This document shows positions 23,984 to 34,521 of a stretch of 59,324 nucleotides of DNA, in pieces. The DNA is from Propioniciclava sp. (GTDB taxonomy: Bacteria > Actinomycetota > Actinomycetes > Propionibacteriales > Propionibacteriaceae). Position numbers and translations under genes: made by a program. The stretch is taken from NCBI RefSeq assembly GCF_029977985.1, contig NZ_JARKOT010000006.1, forward strand, positions 1 to 59,324, read 5' to 3'. Each line of letters starts with the position of its first letter. The first letter of the stretch is position 1. The notes beneath the pieces are model-generated. The model was given only the letters and a program-made list of their open reading frames with translations, had not been told where the DNA came from and searched no databases.

Positions 23984-25225
23984 TCACGCGGTGGGATCGC
24001 CCACGTGGCCAGCGAAGAGCACGGTGCGTGTCGGCACGTGGACGAGGGCGAACCCGAACGGGCGGTCGAGGTCGAGCTCATGGACCTCCATCGGGGCGCT
24101 CCCCGCCTCCATGCCTGCCGCGGTCGCGGCGGCAGCCTCGAAGCCGTCGGCGTCCACGTCCATGACCGCCGAATGGACGACGAAGCCGATGTGAAGGGCC
24201 TCGTCGTCGGTCATGCCGGCGAAGTCGGCACGATAGGGGTCGAAGGCGTCGGTGACGCCGAGGGCCGCCAGCGCGTCGGCGAGGGACAGATCCGACGCCA
24301 CCCGCCACACCGGCATGCCCAGGGACACCGTGCCTGCGGGGGCATCGAGCACCGCGCCGACCGCAGCTTCGGTGACGACGTGGTCGAGGGTGGCGGCCTC
24401 CGGGAGCGGGCCGGCGAGAGGCAGCACGGTGGGCGCATTCGGGCGCAACACGACGAGAGCCACTTCGTCGCCTTCGACGGCGATCGCGGTGCCGGTGAAC
24501 TGGTCGGTCTCGACCCACGGCCAGTGGCCGCCGCCGACGAGCCAGTCCACATCGACCCGCCCACGCGCCGCGGTGGTGAATGGGTGGGTCTGCCAAGGGG
24601 TGAACGGCTCGGCCCAGGCACCCTTGGCGTGCAGTGCATTGACGAGCACCATGCGCGTGTCGGGCGTGATGAGGCCGGGCTCCACGAGCTCCGGGATGAG
24701 CCCGGCCGTCCTCTCGGATACCCAGTCGTTGATCTCGGTGCGGACCCGCTCGCCCTCCACCCCGATCGGCTCCCGGCGCAGCGGCGCCCCGAACGCGTCG
24801 AGGTGGGCGAGGTAGGCGTCCTTCCACGTGAGCGACTCCTCCGCCCACACCTGGTTGGCACCGGAGAGCTCGAGCCCGGCGGCAGCGTCCAGGGCGTTCC
24901 AGACGGTGTTGACAAGGGCCGGGAGCTCGTCGGCCGAGGCGCCGAGGGCCTTCTCGAGCTGCGCACGCGTCGCGCCGCCGGCGCCGCCGGTCACCATCGC
25001 AAGGACCGTCCCGATCGACCACGGCGACAGGACCAGGTTCGTCGCCTCCTGCCCGCACGCCCGCACGAGTGCGCCGGCGAGGACGCCGAAGGTCGCGTCC
25101 GGAGCTGTGGCCAGCGTGGGCCCGGAGCCGGGCCGGACGGCGGCGTCCGACCCCGAGCCCGGGAGCGAGCAGCCCGCCAGCGCCAGCAGCAGCGAGCCGA
25201 GGAGGAGGTCGCGCCGGTTCAGCAT
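23984..25225 (-). CDS. serpin-family lipoprotein
   Basis: A 413-residue protease-inhibitor-like protein anchored outside the membrane: signal peptide with twin-Arg-like start and lipobox LAGC (Cys19). Serpin landmarks are LSPWSIGTVLAMVTGGAGGATRAQ, VLVNALHAKGAW and the C-terminal RPFGFALVHVPTRTVLFAGHV. The reactive-centre hinge is small-residue-rich (DGFEAAAATAAG), as in inhibitory serpins, so it probably traps a protease by cleavage-induced insertion. The target is unknown. AAGGACA precedes the ATG. It follows thrC on the same strand after 52 bases. Confidence 0.88.
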   Translation of the reverse strand: MLNRRDLLLGSLLLALAGCSLPGSGSDAAVRPGSGPTLATAPDATFGVLAGALVRACGQEATNLVLSPWSIGTVLAMVTGGAGGATRAQLEKALGASADELPALVNTVWNALDAAAGLELSGANQVWAEESLTWKDAYLAHLDAFGAPLRREPIGVEGERVRTEINDWVSERTAGLIPELVEPGLITPDTRMVLVNALHAKGAWAEPFTPWQTHPFTTAARGRVDVDWLVGGGHWPWVETDQFTGTAIAVEGDEVALVVLRPNAPTVLPLAGPLPEAATLDHVVTEAAVGAVLDAPAGTVSLGMPVWRVASDLSLADALAALGVTDAFDPYRADFAGMTDDEALHIGFVVHSAVMDVDADGFEAAAATAAGMEAGSAPMEVHELDLDRPFGFALVHVPTRTVLFAGHVGDPTA

Positions 25226-25277
25226 GATGGTGTCCTTTCGTCTCCCCCACCACGCACGCCGGCGCCGGCGCGTTGCG

Positions 25278-26714
25278 TCAGCCGGCTGCGATCAAGTCCT
25301 TGAGGGCGGCGGCGTCGTTCGGCAGGTCGACGACCTGGCGGGGCAGATCCTCGATGCCGGCGAAGCGCTCCGGTCGGGGCACGTCGGCGCCGAGCGCCTC
25401 GGTGATCGTCGCCGAGAACTTGACCGGCAGGGCGGTCTCCAGGGCGATGATCGGCCGGGCGATCGCCTCGGACGCCCCCAGCCGCCGAGCGACGCCGACG
25501 GCGTCCGCGGTGTGCGGGTCGATGACGATGCCGGAGCGGGCGTGCTCGGCGGCGATCGTGGCGATGCGGTCGGCGTGCGTCGAACTGCCCGCCACGAAGC
25601 CGAACCGTGCACGCAGGCCCGCGAAGGCGTCCGTGCGGGACAGATCGAACTCGGCGACCATGGGCAACTGGTGGGCGAAGAGGTCGCGCACGGAGGCGGC
25701 GTCCCGCCCGAGCAGGTCGAACACGAACCGCTCGAAGTTCGACGCCTTGGAGATGTCCATGCTGGGCGAGCTGGTCTCGTGGGTCTCCGACCGGCCCCGA
25801 ACGCGGTAGACACCGGTGGCGAAGAACTCGGCGAGCACGTTGTTCTCGTTCGTCGCCAGCAGGAGCGTGTCGATGGGCAGCCCCATCTCGCGGGCGATGT
25901 GTCCGGCGCAGATGTTGCCGAAGTTGCCCGACGGCACGGCGAACGTGACCCGGTCGTCGTCGTCGGCGGTGGCGTGCAGCCACAGGGCGATGTAGTACAC
26001 AACCTGCGCCAACAGCCGTGCCCAGTTGATCGAGTTGACCGCGCCGAGCCGATGACGGGCCTTGAACGTGAGGTCGGCGTTGACGGCCTTGACGAGGTCT
26101 TGGCAGTCGTCGAAGACGCCGTCGACGGCGATGTTGACCACGCCCGGATCGTCGAGGCTGAACATCTGCGCCTGCTGGAACGGGCTCATCCGGCCCGCAG
26201 GGGTGAGCATGAAGACCTTCAGCCGGTCCTTGCCGAGCATCGCGTACTCGGCGGCCGAGCCCGTGTCGCCGCTCGTCGCGCCCAGAATCGTCAGCGTCTC
26301 GTCGCGGCGTTCCAGCTCGTACTCGAACAGTTCACCGAGCACCTGCATGGCCATGTCCTTGAACGCGGCCGTCGGCCCGTTGGAGAGGTGGCCCAGCAGG
26401 ACGCCCTCCCCCAGGTCGCTCAGGGAGACCACCTCGGCCGCACCGAACTTCTCCGCCGTATAGGCGCGGTCGCAGATGCCGCGCAGATCCGCTGAGGGGA
26501 TGTCGTCGATATACAGGCCGAGCACCTCGGCGGCCAGGGCCGCGTACCCCGCCTCGCGGAGCAGGGTGCGCCAGGACGCCAGCGTTGCGGCATCCACCTG
26601 CGGGTACGACTGGGGCAGGTACAGCCCGCCGTCGGGCGCGAGGCCGGCCAGGAGGATGTCGCAGAACGGCAGCCCGGGGCCACCGGAGGAGTCGCGGGTC
26701 GAGACGTAGCGCAC
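25278..26714 (-). CDS. thrC: threonine synthase
   Basis: A 478-residue PLP enzyme that converts O-phosphohomoserine to threonine. It is of the longer, fungal/gamma-proteobacterial type, with N-terminal [32 protein letters not shown]. Lys119 in [12 protein letters not shown] binds [17 protein letters not shown] and [13 protein letters not shown] hold its phosphate and the substrate. The GTG start is 6 bases after TAGGCT, suggesting its own leaderless promoter although the amidase gene lies upstream on the same strand. No homoserine genes adjoin it. Confidence 0.95.
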   Translation of the reverse strand: MRYVSTRDSSGGPGLPFCDILLAGLAPDGGLYLPQSYPQVDAATLASWRTLLREAGYAALAAEVLGLYIDDIPSADLRGICDRAYTAEKFGAAEVVSLSDLGEGVLLGHLSNGPTAAFKDMAMQVLGELFEYELERRDETLTILGATSGDTGSAAEYAMLGKDRLKVFMLTPAGRMSPFQQAQMFSLDDPGVVNIAVDGVFDDCQDLVKAVNADLTFKARHRLGAVNSINWARLLAQVVYYIALWLHATADDDDRVTFAVPSGNFGNICAGHIAREMGLPIDTLLLATNENNVLAEFFATGVYRVRGRSETHETSSPSMDISKASNFERFVFDLLGRDAASVRDLFAHQLPMVAEFDLSRTDAFAGLRARFGFVAGSSTHADRIATIAAEHARSGIVIDPHTADAVGVARRLGASEAIARPIIALETALPVKFSATITEALGADVPRPERFAGIEDLPRQVVDLPNDAAALKDLIAAG

Positions 26715-26720
26715 CGGCCC

Positions 26721-26726
26721 AGCCTA
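26721..26726 (-). promoter_or_regulatory. -10 box of thrC
   Basis: TAGGCT on the minus strand, 6 bases before the thrC GTG, in the 82-base gap after the amidase gene. Confidence 0.4.
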
Positions 26727-26796
26727 CCGGCCGGCCCCGGCGACCCGGTCCACGTCCGGGCGGGCGGCAGGCAGGTTCGCGCCCCTGCCAGCCGCG

Positions 26797-28185
26797 TCAG
26801 GCGGCGCCGAACCCCGCCCGCGGCCGGACGGTGCGCGGCCACGGCAGGGTGTCCTCGAGGACGGCCGCCAGCCGCAGCAGCAGAGCGTCCCCGCCGCGGC
26901 GTCCGGTGAACATGACGCCGATCGGCAGCTCGACGCCCTCCACGTCGGCCCGCACGAGCGGCAGGCTGAGCGAGGGGCGCCCGGTGAGGTTCGCCACTGA
27001 CGTCCACGGCGTGAAGTCGACCTGGGCGGCGAAGTCGGCAGCCGGGTCGTCGTCGTCGCGCAGCGCCCCGACGGGCAGGGGCGGCTGGGCGAGGGTCGGC
27101 GTCACGACGATGTCGAGACCGGCCCACGCCTGCTCGACGTCCCACGTCAGCCGCTGGATCTCCCCGAGCGCGGCCGCGTACTCCGCCGCCGAGACGGCCT
27201 GCCCACGCCGACGCAACCACGAGGTGAGCGGCGTCAGGTCCTCCTCGGCCTCCGGCGGCAGCGGCAGGGACGCCGCCCCCGTGGCCCACACCGCGTCGAA
27301 CGCGGCCCAGCGGCCCGCGGGGAACGCCCGGGGCGCCGGCACCACCGCGTGGCCGAGATCGGAGAGCACGTCGGCCACCTCCGCCACCGCTGCGCGGCAG
27401 GCACGGTGCACCTCGGCCGTCTCGGAGATGACCGGCACGTCGGTGACGCCGATACGCAGCCCCGCGGGCGCCTCGGCCAGCACCGCGAGGAAGCCGTGCC
27501 CAGGCGCGAGCACGTCGAGCCCGAGCGCGCTGTCGCGGACCGTCGTCGTGAGGACGCCGTCGGTCACCAGTCCCGGCCCGGGCACCCGGCTCGGCAGCGT
27601 GTTGACCAGCCCTCGGGACGGCTTCAGCCCGACCAGGCCACAGCACGCGGCCGGAATGCGGATCGACCCGCCCCCGTCGGACGCGTGCGCCATGGGCACG
27701 ATGCCGGACGCCACGGCCGCCGCCGCCCCACCGCTCGACCCGCCCGCCATCCGCGTGGTGTCCCACGGCGTCACGGCGGGCGGAAGCGAGTCCGGCTCGG
27801 TATAGCAGGGGAACCCAAACTCGGGCGTCGAGGTCTTGCCCAGCGTGATCGAACCGGCCTCGATGAGCCGCCCCGCCACCACGTCCGTCGCGACGCCGAC
27901 GTGGCCCGCCATCACCTCGGACCCGCCCTCGAAGGGCAGCCCGGCGACCTCGACGAGGTCCTTGATCGGCAGTGGCACGCCGGCCAGCGGGGCGCGTCCC
28001 AAGGTTCCGGCGGCGACCGCGGCGTCCACCGCGGCGGCCTGCGTGCAGGCGTGCTCGGCGGCGAGCGACGCGAAGGCTCCCACGACGGGGTTCAGATCGA
28101 CCGCACGGGCCAGCGCCTCGGTCGTCACCTCCAGCGCGGAGACCTGCCCCGCACGCACCGCGGCGGCCAGGGCGACGGCGTCCAT
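26797..28185 (-). CDS. amidase signature-family hydrolase
   Basis: A 462-residue hydrolase with the complete Ser-cisSer-Lys triad: Lys75 (PLPIKDLVE), Ser150 ([13 protein letters not shown]) and Ser174 ([15 protein letters not shown]). It lacks gatB or gatC neighbours and the GatA-specific context, so it is more likely a free amidase acting on small amides than the tRNA amidotransferase. It starts 2 bases after the stop of the polyprenyl synthase gene, so it is probably part of the long nuo transcript. Confidence 0.85.
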   Translation of the reverse strand: MDAVALAAAVRAGQVSALEVTTEALARAVDLNPVVGAFASLAAEHACTQAAAVDAAVAAGTLGRAPLAGVPLPIKDLVEVAGLPFEGGSEVMAGHVGVATDVVAGRLIEAGSITLGKTSTPEFGFPCYTEPDSLPPAVTPWDTTRMAGGSSGGAAAAVASGIVPMAHASDGGGSIRIPAACCGLVGLKPSRGLVNTLPSRVPGPGLVTDGVLTTTVRDSALGLDVLAPGHGFLAVLAEAPAGLRIGVTDVPVISETAEVHRACRAAVAEVADVLSDLGHAVVPAPRAFPAGRWAAFDAVWATGAASLPLPPEAEEDLTPLTSWLRRRGQAVSAAEYAAALGEIQRLTWDVEQAWAGLDIVVTPTLAQPPLPVGALRDDDDPAADFAAQVDFTPWTSVANLTGRPSLSLPLVRADVEGVELPIGVMFTGRRGGDALLLRLAAVLEDTLPWPRTVRPRAGFGAA

Positions 28186-28187
28186 GG

Positions 28188-29174
28188 CTAGGCCGAACGC
28201 TCCACGACGGTGTCGGCGAGCGCGCGCAGCGCCGCCTTCGCAGGCCCCTCGGGCAGCGGGGCCAGGTGCTGCCGGGCCACCGCAGCGCGCCGCTCGATCT
28301 CGGCCCGCGCGGCGGCCATCACCGGGTGCGCCCGCAGGCCGGCGAGCGCCTCCGCAACCTCCGCGTCGTCGGCGAGCGGCCGGGACACCAGATCGCGCAG
28401 ACGGGCGTCTGCCGGATCGTCGCCGGCCAGCAGCATCAGGGTCGGCAGCGTCGGGACGCCCTCGCGCAGGTCGGTGCCCGGGGTCTTGCCGGAGGTGTCG
28501 GACGCGATGTCGAGCAGATCGTCGGACAACTGGAACACGACGCCGATCTCCTCACCGAACAGCGCCAACGCCTGCACCACGTCGGCCGGCGCTTCGGCGA
28601 CCATGCCGCCGAACATCGCCGAGGCGGCGATGAGCGAGCCCGTCTTGTCGGCGATCACGGCCAGGTAGTGGCCGAGCGGGTCTTCGCCGGGCTCGGGACC
28701 ACGCGTCTCGGCGATCTGGCCCTGCACGAGCCGTGCGAAGGTGTCCGCCTGCAACTCGACGTATTCCGGGCCGAGCTTCGCGACCGTCGACGACGCCCGC
28801 GCGAACAGGTAGTCGCCCACGAGGATCGCGACCTCGTTGCCGTAGAGCCGGTTGGCGCTCGCGACCCCGCGCCGCCGGTCGGCCTCGTCCATGACGTCGT
28901 CGTGGTAGAGGGACGCCACGTGCGTGAGCTCCACGACGATGGCGGCCTTCTCGACGCGGTCGGGGTCGGCACCGCCGTACAACTGCGAGGCGAGCACGAC
29001 GAGCATCGGCCGGAACCGCTTGCCGCCGGCAGCGAGCAAGTGCCCCGCCACGTCGGTCACGTAGGCGCTGTCGCCCCTGGCAGCCTCCGCCAGGACACGC
29101 TCGACCGCGTCGAGGCGCTCACGAACGGCAGCCTCGAACGCCGGGTCGGCCCCCGGGTAGGTGATGGACGGCAC
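28188..29174 (-). CDS. polyprenyl diphosphate synthase (menaquinone tail)
   Basis: A 328-residue trans-prenyltransferase that builds long-chain polyprenyl diphosphate from isopentenyl diphosphate. The first Asp-rich motif is DDVMDEADRRRG, the second DDLLDIASD, with GGKRFRP and the FQLSDD helix. Being directly behind nuoN in a nuo operon headed by menJ points to the menaquinone side chain (GrcC/HepT type). GTG start at 29174 with AAGGAG upstream. Confidence 0.88.
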   Translation of the reverse strand: MPSITYPGADPAFEAAVRERLDAVERVLAEAARGDSAYVTDVAGHLLAAGGKRFRPMLVVLASQLYGGADPDRVEKAAIVVELTHVASLYHDDVMDEADRRRGVASANRLYGNEVAILVGDYLFARASSTVAKLGPEYVELQADTFARLVQGQIAETRGPEPGEDPLGHYLAVIADKTGSLIAASAMFGGMVAEAPADVVQALALFGEEIGVVFQLSDDLLDIASDTSGKTPGTDLREGVPTLPTLMLLAGDDPADARLRDLVSRPLADDAEVAEALAGLRAHPVMAAARAEIERRAAVARQHLAPLPEGPAKAALRALADTVVERSA

Positions 29175-29200
29175 AGAACTCCTTCTCGTGGGCCACCCGC

Positions 29201-30772
29201 TCAGCGCAGGTAGTTCCCCGCAAACGTAGCAAGCTGCATGACCTGATCGGGCAAGATACCCAGCCAGACCGTGGCGACCGCCCCCACCGCCACCGGGATC
29301 CACGTCCACCCGCTGGCCCGCCCGACGAACGTGCCCTTGGCCGGTTCGCCGCCGAACATGACGACGATGACACGCAGGTAGAAGTAGGCGCCCACCAGAC
29401 TCGCGAGCGCCGCGACGAGGACGAGCCACCAGTAGCCGCCCCGCCACGCGGCGGTGAACACGGCCCACTTGCCGATGAAGCCGCCGGTGAGCGGGATGCC
29501 CGCGAAGCTGAGCATGAACAGGCCGAACAGGCCGGCGACGACCGGGTTCTTCTTGGCGAGGCCGGCCCACCCGGCGATGCCGTTCTCCTCGCCCGCCGCG
29601 TTGCGCACCAGCGTCACCAGCGCGAAGGCGCCGACGGTCGCGAAGCCGTACGCCGCCAGATAGAAGCTGATGGACGCCGCCGACGTCGCCTGGCCGATGG
29701 CCACGAGCTGGTTCGCCCCGACCACCGCGGTCAGGATGAAGCCTGCGTGCGCGATCGAGCTGTAGGCGAGCATGCGCTTGATGTCGGTCTGCGTCAGGGC
29801 CGCGACGATGCCGACGACCATGGTGACCGCCGCAACGACCGCGAGCATGGGCTGCCAGGCGAGGCGCTCACCGTCGAGAGCGACGTAGAGCACGCGGAGC
29901 AGGGCGCCCATGGCGGCCAGCTTGGTACAGATCGCCATGAACCCGGTGACGGGCGTCGGGGCACCCATGTAGACGTCCGGCGTCCAGCTGTGGAACGGCA
30001 CGGCACCGATCTTGAAGAGCAGTCCGACGGCGAGCAGGACGAGGCCGGCGAGCAGGATGCCGTCGCCGGCCGTGCCTGCGCGAACCGCGTTGTGGATGCC
30101 GGCCAGATCGAGCGTGCCGGAGTAGACGTACAACAGCGCGATGCCCATGAGGAAGAAGGCGGAGCTGAACGCGCCCAGCAGGAAGTACTTGAGGGCGGCC
30201 TCCTGGCTGAGCAGGCGCCGCCGGCGCGCCATCGCACAGAGCAGGTAGAGCGGCAGCGAGAAGACCTCGAGCGCCACGAACATCGTGATGAGGTCGGTCG
30301 CCGCCAGGAAGACCATCATGCCGCCCACAGCGAACAGGCCGAGGGGGAAGACCTCCGTGTGCTCGTGGCCGGCGCGTGCGCTCTCGGCTTCGTCGACCGA
30401 CCCCGGCACCGCCGCCGCCGAGGCGGCGAACGTGCTCGCCCCGCCGTTGACCCGCCGCTCGGCGAACACCATGAACGCCAGCAGGCCGAACACGAGCAGA
30501 GCTCCCCAGCCGAAGTAGGTGGGCCCGTCGAGCATGAGCGAACCCTCCACCATGGCGCCGACGCGACCTCGGTTCCAGTTCACGACGAGCAGGCCGAGGG
30601 CGAGCAGCAGGCTCGCCATCACCAAGGTCACCTGGGCGACGAAGCGCAGGTGCCGCGGCAGCACGGCCTCGAGCAGGATGCCGATGCAGGCGGCCAGGAG
30701 CACGAGCACGACGGGCGCGATCGCGACCCAGACGAAGTCGGGTGCGGGCCAGAACCCGGTGGTGGGAATCAT
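29201..30772 (-). CDS. nuoN: NADH-quinone oxidoreductase subunit N
   Basis: A 523-residue antiporter-like membrane subunit of complex I, with about 14 spans. The proton-path lysine region is seen as GLLFKIGAVPFHSWTPDVY, and the second discontinuous helix area as QTDIKRMLAYSSIAHAGF. It overlaps nuoM by 4 bases. A hydrophilic insertion rich in Ala (about residues 110-135) separates early spans. Confidence 0.96.
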   Translation of the reverse strand: MIPTTGFWPAPDFVWVAIAPVVLVLLAACIGILLEAVLPRHLRFVAQVTLVMASLLLALGLLVVNWNRGRVGAMVEGSLMLDGPTYFGWGALLVFGLLAFMVFAERRVNGGASTFAASAAAVPGSVDEAESARAGHEHTEVFPLGLFAVGGMMVFLAATDLITMFVALEVFSLPLYLLCAMARRRRLLSQEAALKYFLLGAFSSAFFLMGIALLYVYSGTLDLAGIHNAVRAGTAGDGILLAGLVLLAVGLLFKIGAVPFHSWTPDVYMGAPTPVTGFMAICTKLAAMGALLRVLYVALDGERLAWQPMLAVVAAVTMVVGIVAALTQTDIKRMLAYSSIAHAGFILTAVVGANQLVAIGQATSAASISFYLAAYGFATVGAFALVTLVRNAAGEENGIAGWAGLAKKNPVVAGLFGLFMLSFAGIPLTGGFIGKWAVFTAAWRGGYWWLVLVAALASLVGAYFYLRVIVVMFGGEPAKGTFVGRASGWTWIPVAVGAVATVWLGILPDQVMQLATFAGNYLR

Positions 30773-32280
30773 CGGCCAACTCCTTCCACGACCGGCGCGG
30801 GGTCGGTCATGCCGAGGTGCTGCATGGTGGTAACCGCGGTGGGTTCGACGACATCGACAGCCGGCCCGGGAAAGAAGCCGAGGAGCAGCATGACGCCGAT
30901 GACCGGCACCATGATCCAGCGCTCGGCACCGGAGAGGTCACGGCCGGTGAACGCCGTCGCGGCCTCGTCGGTGAGCGGCCCGGTCATCGTCAGGCGGTAC
31001 CAGCGCAGGACGTACACGGCTGCCAGCACGACGCCCAACAGTGCGGCGACGGTTACCACCGGGTTGCGCGACCAAGCGCCGGCGATGACGAGGAACTCGC
31101 TCACGAACGTCGACATGCCCGGCAGCGACAGCGCCGACAACCCCGCGAGCAGCAAGACGCCGGCGGCCACCGGGGCGACCTTCTGCACGCCGCCGAACGC
31201 GGCGATGTCGGCGCTGCCACGCCGCTTCACGAGGTAGCCGACGACGAGGAACAGGGCCGCCGTCGAGAAGCCATGGTTGAGCATGTAGAACATCGAGCCG
31301 GTCAGGCTCGGCGTCGTGAAGCTGTAGATGCCGAGAATCATGAACCCGAAGTGGCTGACCGACGTGTAGGCGACGAGCCGCATCATGTTGCGCGACGCGA
31401 CGGCGCCGAACGCGCCCCAGAGGATCGAGACGACGGCGAACCACGTCATGAAGGGAGCGATCCACGTGCTCGCCTCGGGAAACAGCGTGAGGCAGAAGCG
31501 GATCATGCCGAACGTGCCGATCTTGTCCAGGACGCCGACCAGCAGGGTGGCCGTTCCGGGCGTGGACTGCTCGGCGGCGTCCGGGAGCCACGTGTGCAGC
31601 GGCACCATCGGTGCCTTGACGACGAAGGCGACGAGGAAGCCGAGCATGAGCCACCGGCCGACATCGCCGGTGATGTCGGCACCGGCGAGATCGTCCAGCA
31701 GGTACGACGGGACGCCGACGGCGCTGGTCACGGCGAAGATGCCGACCACCGAGGCCAGCATGATGAGGCCGCCGGCCAGGCTGAACAGCAGGAACTTGAG
31801 GGCGGCGTACGAGCGGCGCGGTCCCCCGAACCCGACCATCATGAAGTAGACGGGGATGAGGGTCGCCTCGAAGAACAGGTAGAACAGCAGCACATCGGTC
31901 GCCGTGAAGACGAACAGCGACAGGCCTTCGAGGATCAAGACGAGCGCGAAGTAGACCTGCGCGCTCCAGCGGGCACCGGGCAGGTCCCACTCGGCGATCA
32001 GGACGACCGGCGTCAGGATCGCGGTGAGCAGCACCATGGCGACGCCCATGCCGTCGAGGCCGAGCGCCCACCAGGCGCCGAAAGCGCTGATCCACGGCAC
32101 CTGGACGCTCATGTCGGTGCCCCCGAGGTGCAGGCCGACCACCGCGATCGCGAGCGCCAGGGTCAACAGGCCGGCGCCGAAGCCGAGCAGCCGGGCCGCA
32201 CCCCTGCCCATGGGCAGCAACAGGAGCAGGCCCGCCACCAGCGGCAGCAGCCCCAACACGGTGAGCCAAGGGAATGTCAT
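30769..32280 (-). CDS. nuoM: NADH-quinone oxidoreductase subunit M
   Basis: A 503-residue proton-pumping antiporter-like subunit. Characteristic stretches are the conserved Glu segment IAEWDLPGARWS, VKAPMVPLHTWLPDAAEQSTPG and NMMRLVAYTSVSHFGFMILGI. It is 13 bases from nuoL and overlaps nuoN by 4 bases. Confidence 0.97.
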   Translation of the reverse strand: MTFPWLTVLGLLPLVAGLLLLLPMGRGAARLLGFGAGLLTLALAIAVVGLHLGGTDMSVQVPWISAFGAWWALGLDGMGVAMVLLTAILTPVVLIAEWDLPGARWSAQVYFALVLILEGLSLFVFTATDVLLFYLFFEATLIPVYFMMVGFGGPRRSYAALKFLLFSLAGGLIMLASVVGIFAVTSAVGVPSYLLDDLAGADITGDVGRWLMLGFLVAFVVKAPMVPLHTWLPDAAEQSTPGTATLLVGVLDKIGTFGMIRFCLTLFPEASTWIAPFMTWFAVVSILWGAFGAVASRNMMRLVAYTSVSHFGFMILGIYSFTTPSLTGSMFYMLNHGFSTAALFLVVGYLVKRRGSADIAAFGGVQKVAPVAAGVLLLAGLSALSLPGMSTFVSEFLVIAGAWSRNPVVTVAALLGVVLAAVYVLRWYRLTMTGPLTDEAATAFTGRDLSGAERWIMVPVIGVMLLLGFFPGPAVDVVEPTAVTTMQHLGMTDPAPVVEGVGR

Positions 32281-32293
32281 CTCAACTCCTCCC

Positions 32294-34216
32294 TCAACCC
32301 AGCAGGCCGAGGATCAGCACGACACCGACGGCGAGCACGCCGAGGAGCATCGTGAGGGCGTAGCTGCGCAAGTAGCCGGACTGCAGGCGCCGCACCTGCG
32401 TGGACAGCCCGCCGAACGCGCGGGCGGTGGTGTCCACGGCGCCGTCGATGCCGACCCGGTCGGTCACCTCGAGGGCGGACGCCGTCGCGTACGCCGGGTG
32501 CACGAACAGGAAGTCGTTCGTCTGGTCGCCGTACAAGACGTTGCGGCCCATCAGGGTGAAGGGGTCGCGGGTGGCGGGGACAGATGCCGGGATCGCCCGG
32601 CGGCCGAAGACCAACCACGCCGCGGCGATGCCGGCGGCGACGACCGCGAGGGTCAGCAGGCCGATCGGGGTCGGCAGCAGGCTGAGCTCGTGCGGGTGGA
32701 TGCCGAGCGCCGGCTCGAGCCAGCCCTGGATCCAGTTGTTCATCACGATGCCAGCGCCCACGCTGAACACGGCGAGCACGATGAGCGGCACCGTCATGAC
32801 GGCCGGGGACTCGTGCGGGTGGACGCCGGCGCGCCACCGTTTCTGGCCGAAGAACGTCATGAGCATGAGGCGCGTCATGTAGAACGCCGTGATGCCGGCG
32901 CCCACCAGCGCGCACACGCCGACGATCAGGTTGTGCTCGAACGCGGCCTCGATGATGTGGTCCTTGGAGAAGTAGCCCGAGGTGAAGGGGAACCCGATGA
33001 TCGCCAGGTAGCCCATCGCGAACGTCAGGAACGTGACCCGCATGACCTTGCCCAGCGCCCCGTAGTTGCGCATGTTCACGTCGTCGTTCATTCCGTGCAT
33101 GACCGAGCCGGCGCCGAGGAACATGTTGGCCTTGAAGAACCCGTGGGTGAGCAGGTGGAAGATCGCGAACGCGTAGCCGGCCGGGCCGATGCCCGCGGCG
33201 AGCATCATGTAGCCGATCTGGCTCATCGTGGAACCGGCGAGCACCTTCTTGATGTCGTCCTGCGCCGTGCCGATCCAGGCGCCGGCGAGCAGGGTGACCG
33301 TACCGACGACCACGACGGCGCTGGCGGCGATCGGCGCGGCCTCGAAGATCACGTGGCTGCGGACGACGAGGTAGACGCCCGCGGTGACCATGGTGGCGGC
33401 GTGGATGAGCGCCGACACGGGGGTCGGGCCCTCCATGGCGTCCAGCAGCCAGGCCTGGAGCGGCACCTGCGCCGACTTGCCGCAGGCGGCGAGCAGCAGG
33501 AACACGCCCAGCAGCGTGGCCCACAGCTCGTTGCCGAGGCCCGCCATGCCCTGCGCGACGGCGGCGAACGACGAACTGCCGAACAGGGCCAGCATCGTGC
33601 CGATGGCCATGAGCATGCCGAGGTCGCCGACGCGGTTCATGACGAAGGCCTTGACGCCCGCGCTGGCCGCCGACGGCTTGTGCTGCCAGAAGCTGATGAG
33701 CAGGTAGGACGCCAGGCCGACGCCCTCCCAGCCCACGAACAGGATGAGGTAGTTGTCGGCGAGCACCAGCAGCAGCATCGCCGCGACGAACAGGTTCAGG
33801 TAGGCGAAGAACCGGCGGCGGCGAGGGTCGTGCGCCATGTAGCCGATCGAGTAGACGTGAATGAGGCTGCCGACGCCGGTGATGAGCAGGGCGAACAGGA
33901 TCGACAGTTGGTCGACGAGCAGGCCGACCCCGATGTCCCACGTTCCCGTGGTGAACCACGTGTACAGCGGCAGCGAGATGCGCCGCGCGTCGTCGGGGTT
34001 GAGCAGCATGCCGACGAACACGGCCAGCGCCACGCCGAAGGACACGAGGGGCGCGAGGGTGCCGAGGAGGTGGCCCCACGCATCCGCGAGTCGCCCGGCG
34101 AGCAGCAGGACGGCGGCCGAGACCGCCGGCACGGCGATCATGAGCCACATGAAGAGGTACATCCCGCTGGCCGGTACCGGCTCGGTGATGGTCTCGAGAA
34201 GGATCACGTCAGCCAC
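32294..34216 (-). CDS. nuoL: NADH-quinone oxidoreductase subunit L
   Basis: A 640-residue antiporter-like subunit at the distal end of the membrane arm, with the long C-terminal lateral helix. Motifs include SIGYMAHDPRRRRFFAYLNLF, GWEGVGLASYLLISFW, KSAQVPLQAWLLDAMEGPTPVSALIHAATMV and DDIKKVLAGSTMSQIGYM. nuoK ends one base before its start. Confidence 0.98.
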   Translation of the reverse strand: MADVILLETITEPVPASGMYLFMWLMIAVPAVSAAVLLLAGRLADAWGHLLGTLAPLVSFGVALAVFVGMLLNPDDARRISLPLYTWFTTGTWDIGVGLLVDQLSILFALLITGVGSLIHVYSIGYMAHDPRRRRFFAYLNLFVAAMLLLVLADNYLILFVGWEGVGLASYLLISFWQHKPSAASAGVKAFVMNRVGDLGMLMAIGTMLALFGSSSFAAVAQGMAGLGNELWATLLGVFLLLAACGKSAQVPLQAWLLDAMEGPTPVSALIHAATMVTAGVYLVVRSHVIFEAAPIAASAVVVVGTVTLLAGAWIGTAQDDIKKVLAGSTMSQIGYMMLAAGIGPAGYAFAIFHLLTHGFFKANMFLGAGSVMHGMNDDVNMRNYGALGKVMRVTFLTFAMGYLAIIGFPFTSGYFSKDHIIEAAFEHNLIVGVCALVGAGITAFYMTRLMLMTFFGQKRWRAGVHPHESPAVMTVPLIVLAVFSVGAGIVMNNWIQGWLEPALGIHPHELSLLPTPIGLLTLAVVAAGIAAAWLVFGRRAIPASVPATRDPFTLMGRNVLYGDQTNDFLFVHPAYATASALEVTDRVGIDGAVDTTARAFGGLSTQVRRLQSGYLRSYALTMLLGVLAVGVVLILGLLG

Positions 34217-34217
34217 C

Positions 34218-34517
34218 TCAGAGCTTCAGCAGGTTGGCGTCGTCGACCGAGGTCGAGCGGCGGGTCTTGAAGATCGCCACGATGATCGCGAGGCCCACCA
34301 CGACCTCCGCCGCCGCGACGACCATGACGAAGAAGCTCGCCACCTGCCCGTCCAGCCCGCCGTGGATGTGGGAGCCCGCCACGAGGGCGAGGTTGGTGGC
34401 GTTCAGCATCAGCTCGACACACATGAACGCGACGAGCGCGTTGCGCCGTGTCAGCACACCGAAGGCGCCGATCGAGAACAGGATCGCGGCCAGGATGAGG
34501 TAGTTCTCCGGATTCAT
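34218..34517 (-). CDS. nuoK: NADH-quinone oxidoreductase subunit K
   Basis: A 99-residue, three-span subunit with the conserved membrane glutamates in [18 protein letters not shown] and [17 protein letters not shown]. The size is exact for the family. Confidence 0.97.
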   Translation of the reverse strand: MNPENYLILAAILFSIGAFGVLTRRNALVAFMCVELMLNATNLALVAGSHIHGGLDGQVASFFVMVVAAAEVVVGLAIIVAIFKTRRSTSVDDANLLKL

Positions 34518-34521
34518 GCGC

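Noticed and set aside
26797-28185. GatA subunit of the tRNA amidotransferase
   Set aside because: The triad is shared by the whole family; no gatB or gatC is adjacent and the context is unrelated.
29747-34270. Long plus-strand open frames antisense to nuoN, nuoM and nuoL
   Set aside because: They are rich in Arg, Asp, Glu, His and Gly from antisense reading of GC-rich membrane genes and match no family. The opposite strand carries clear Nuo subunits.
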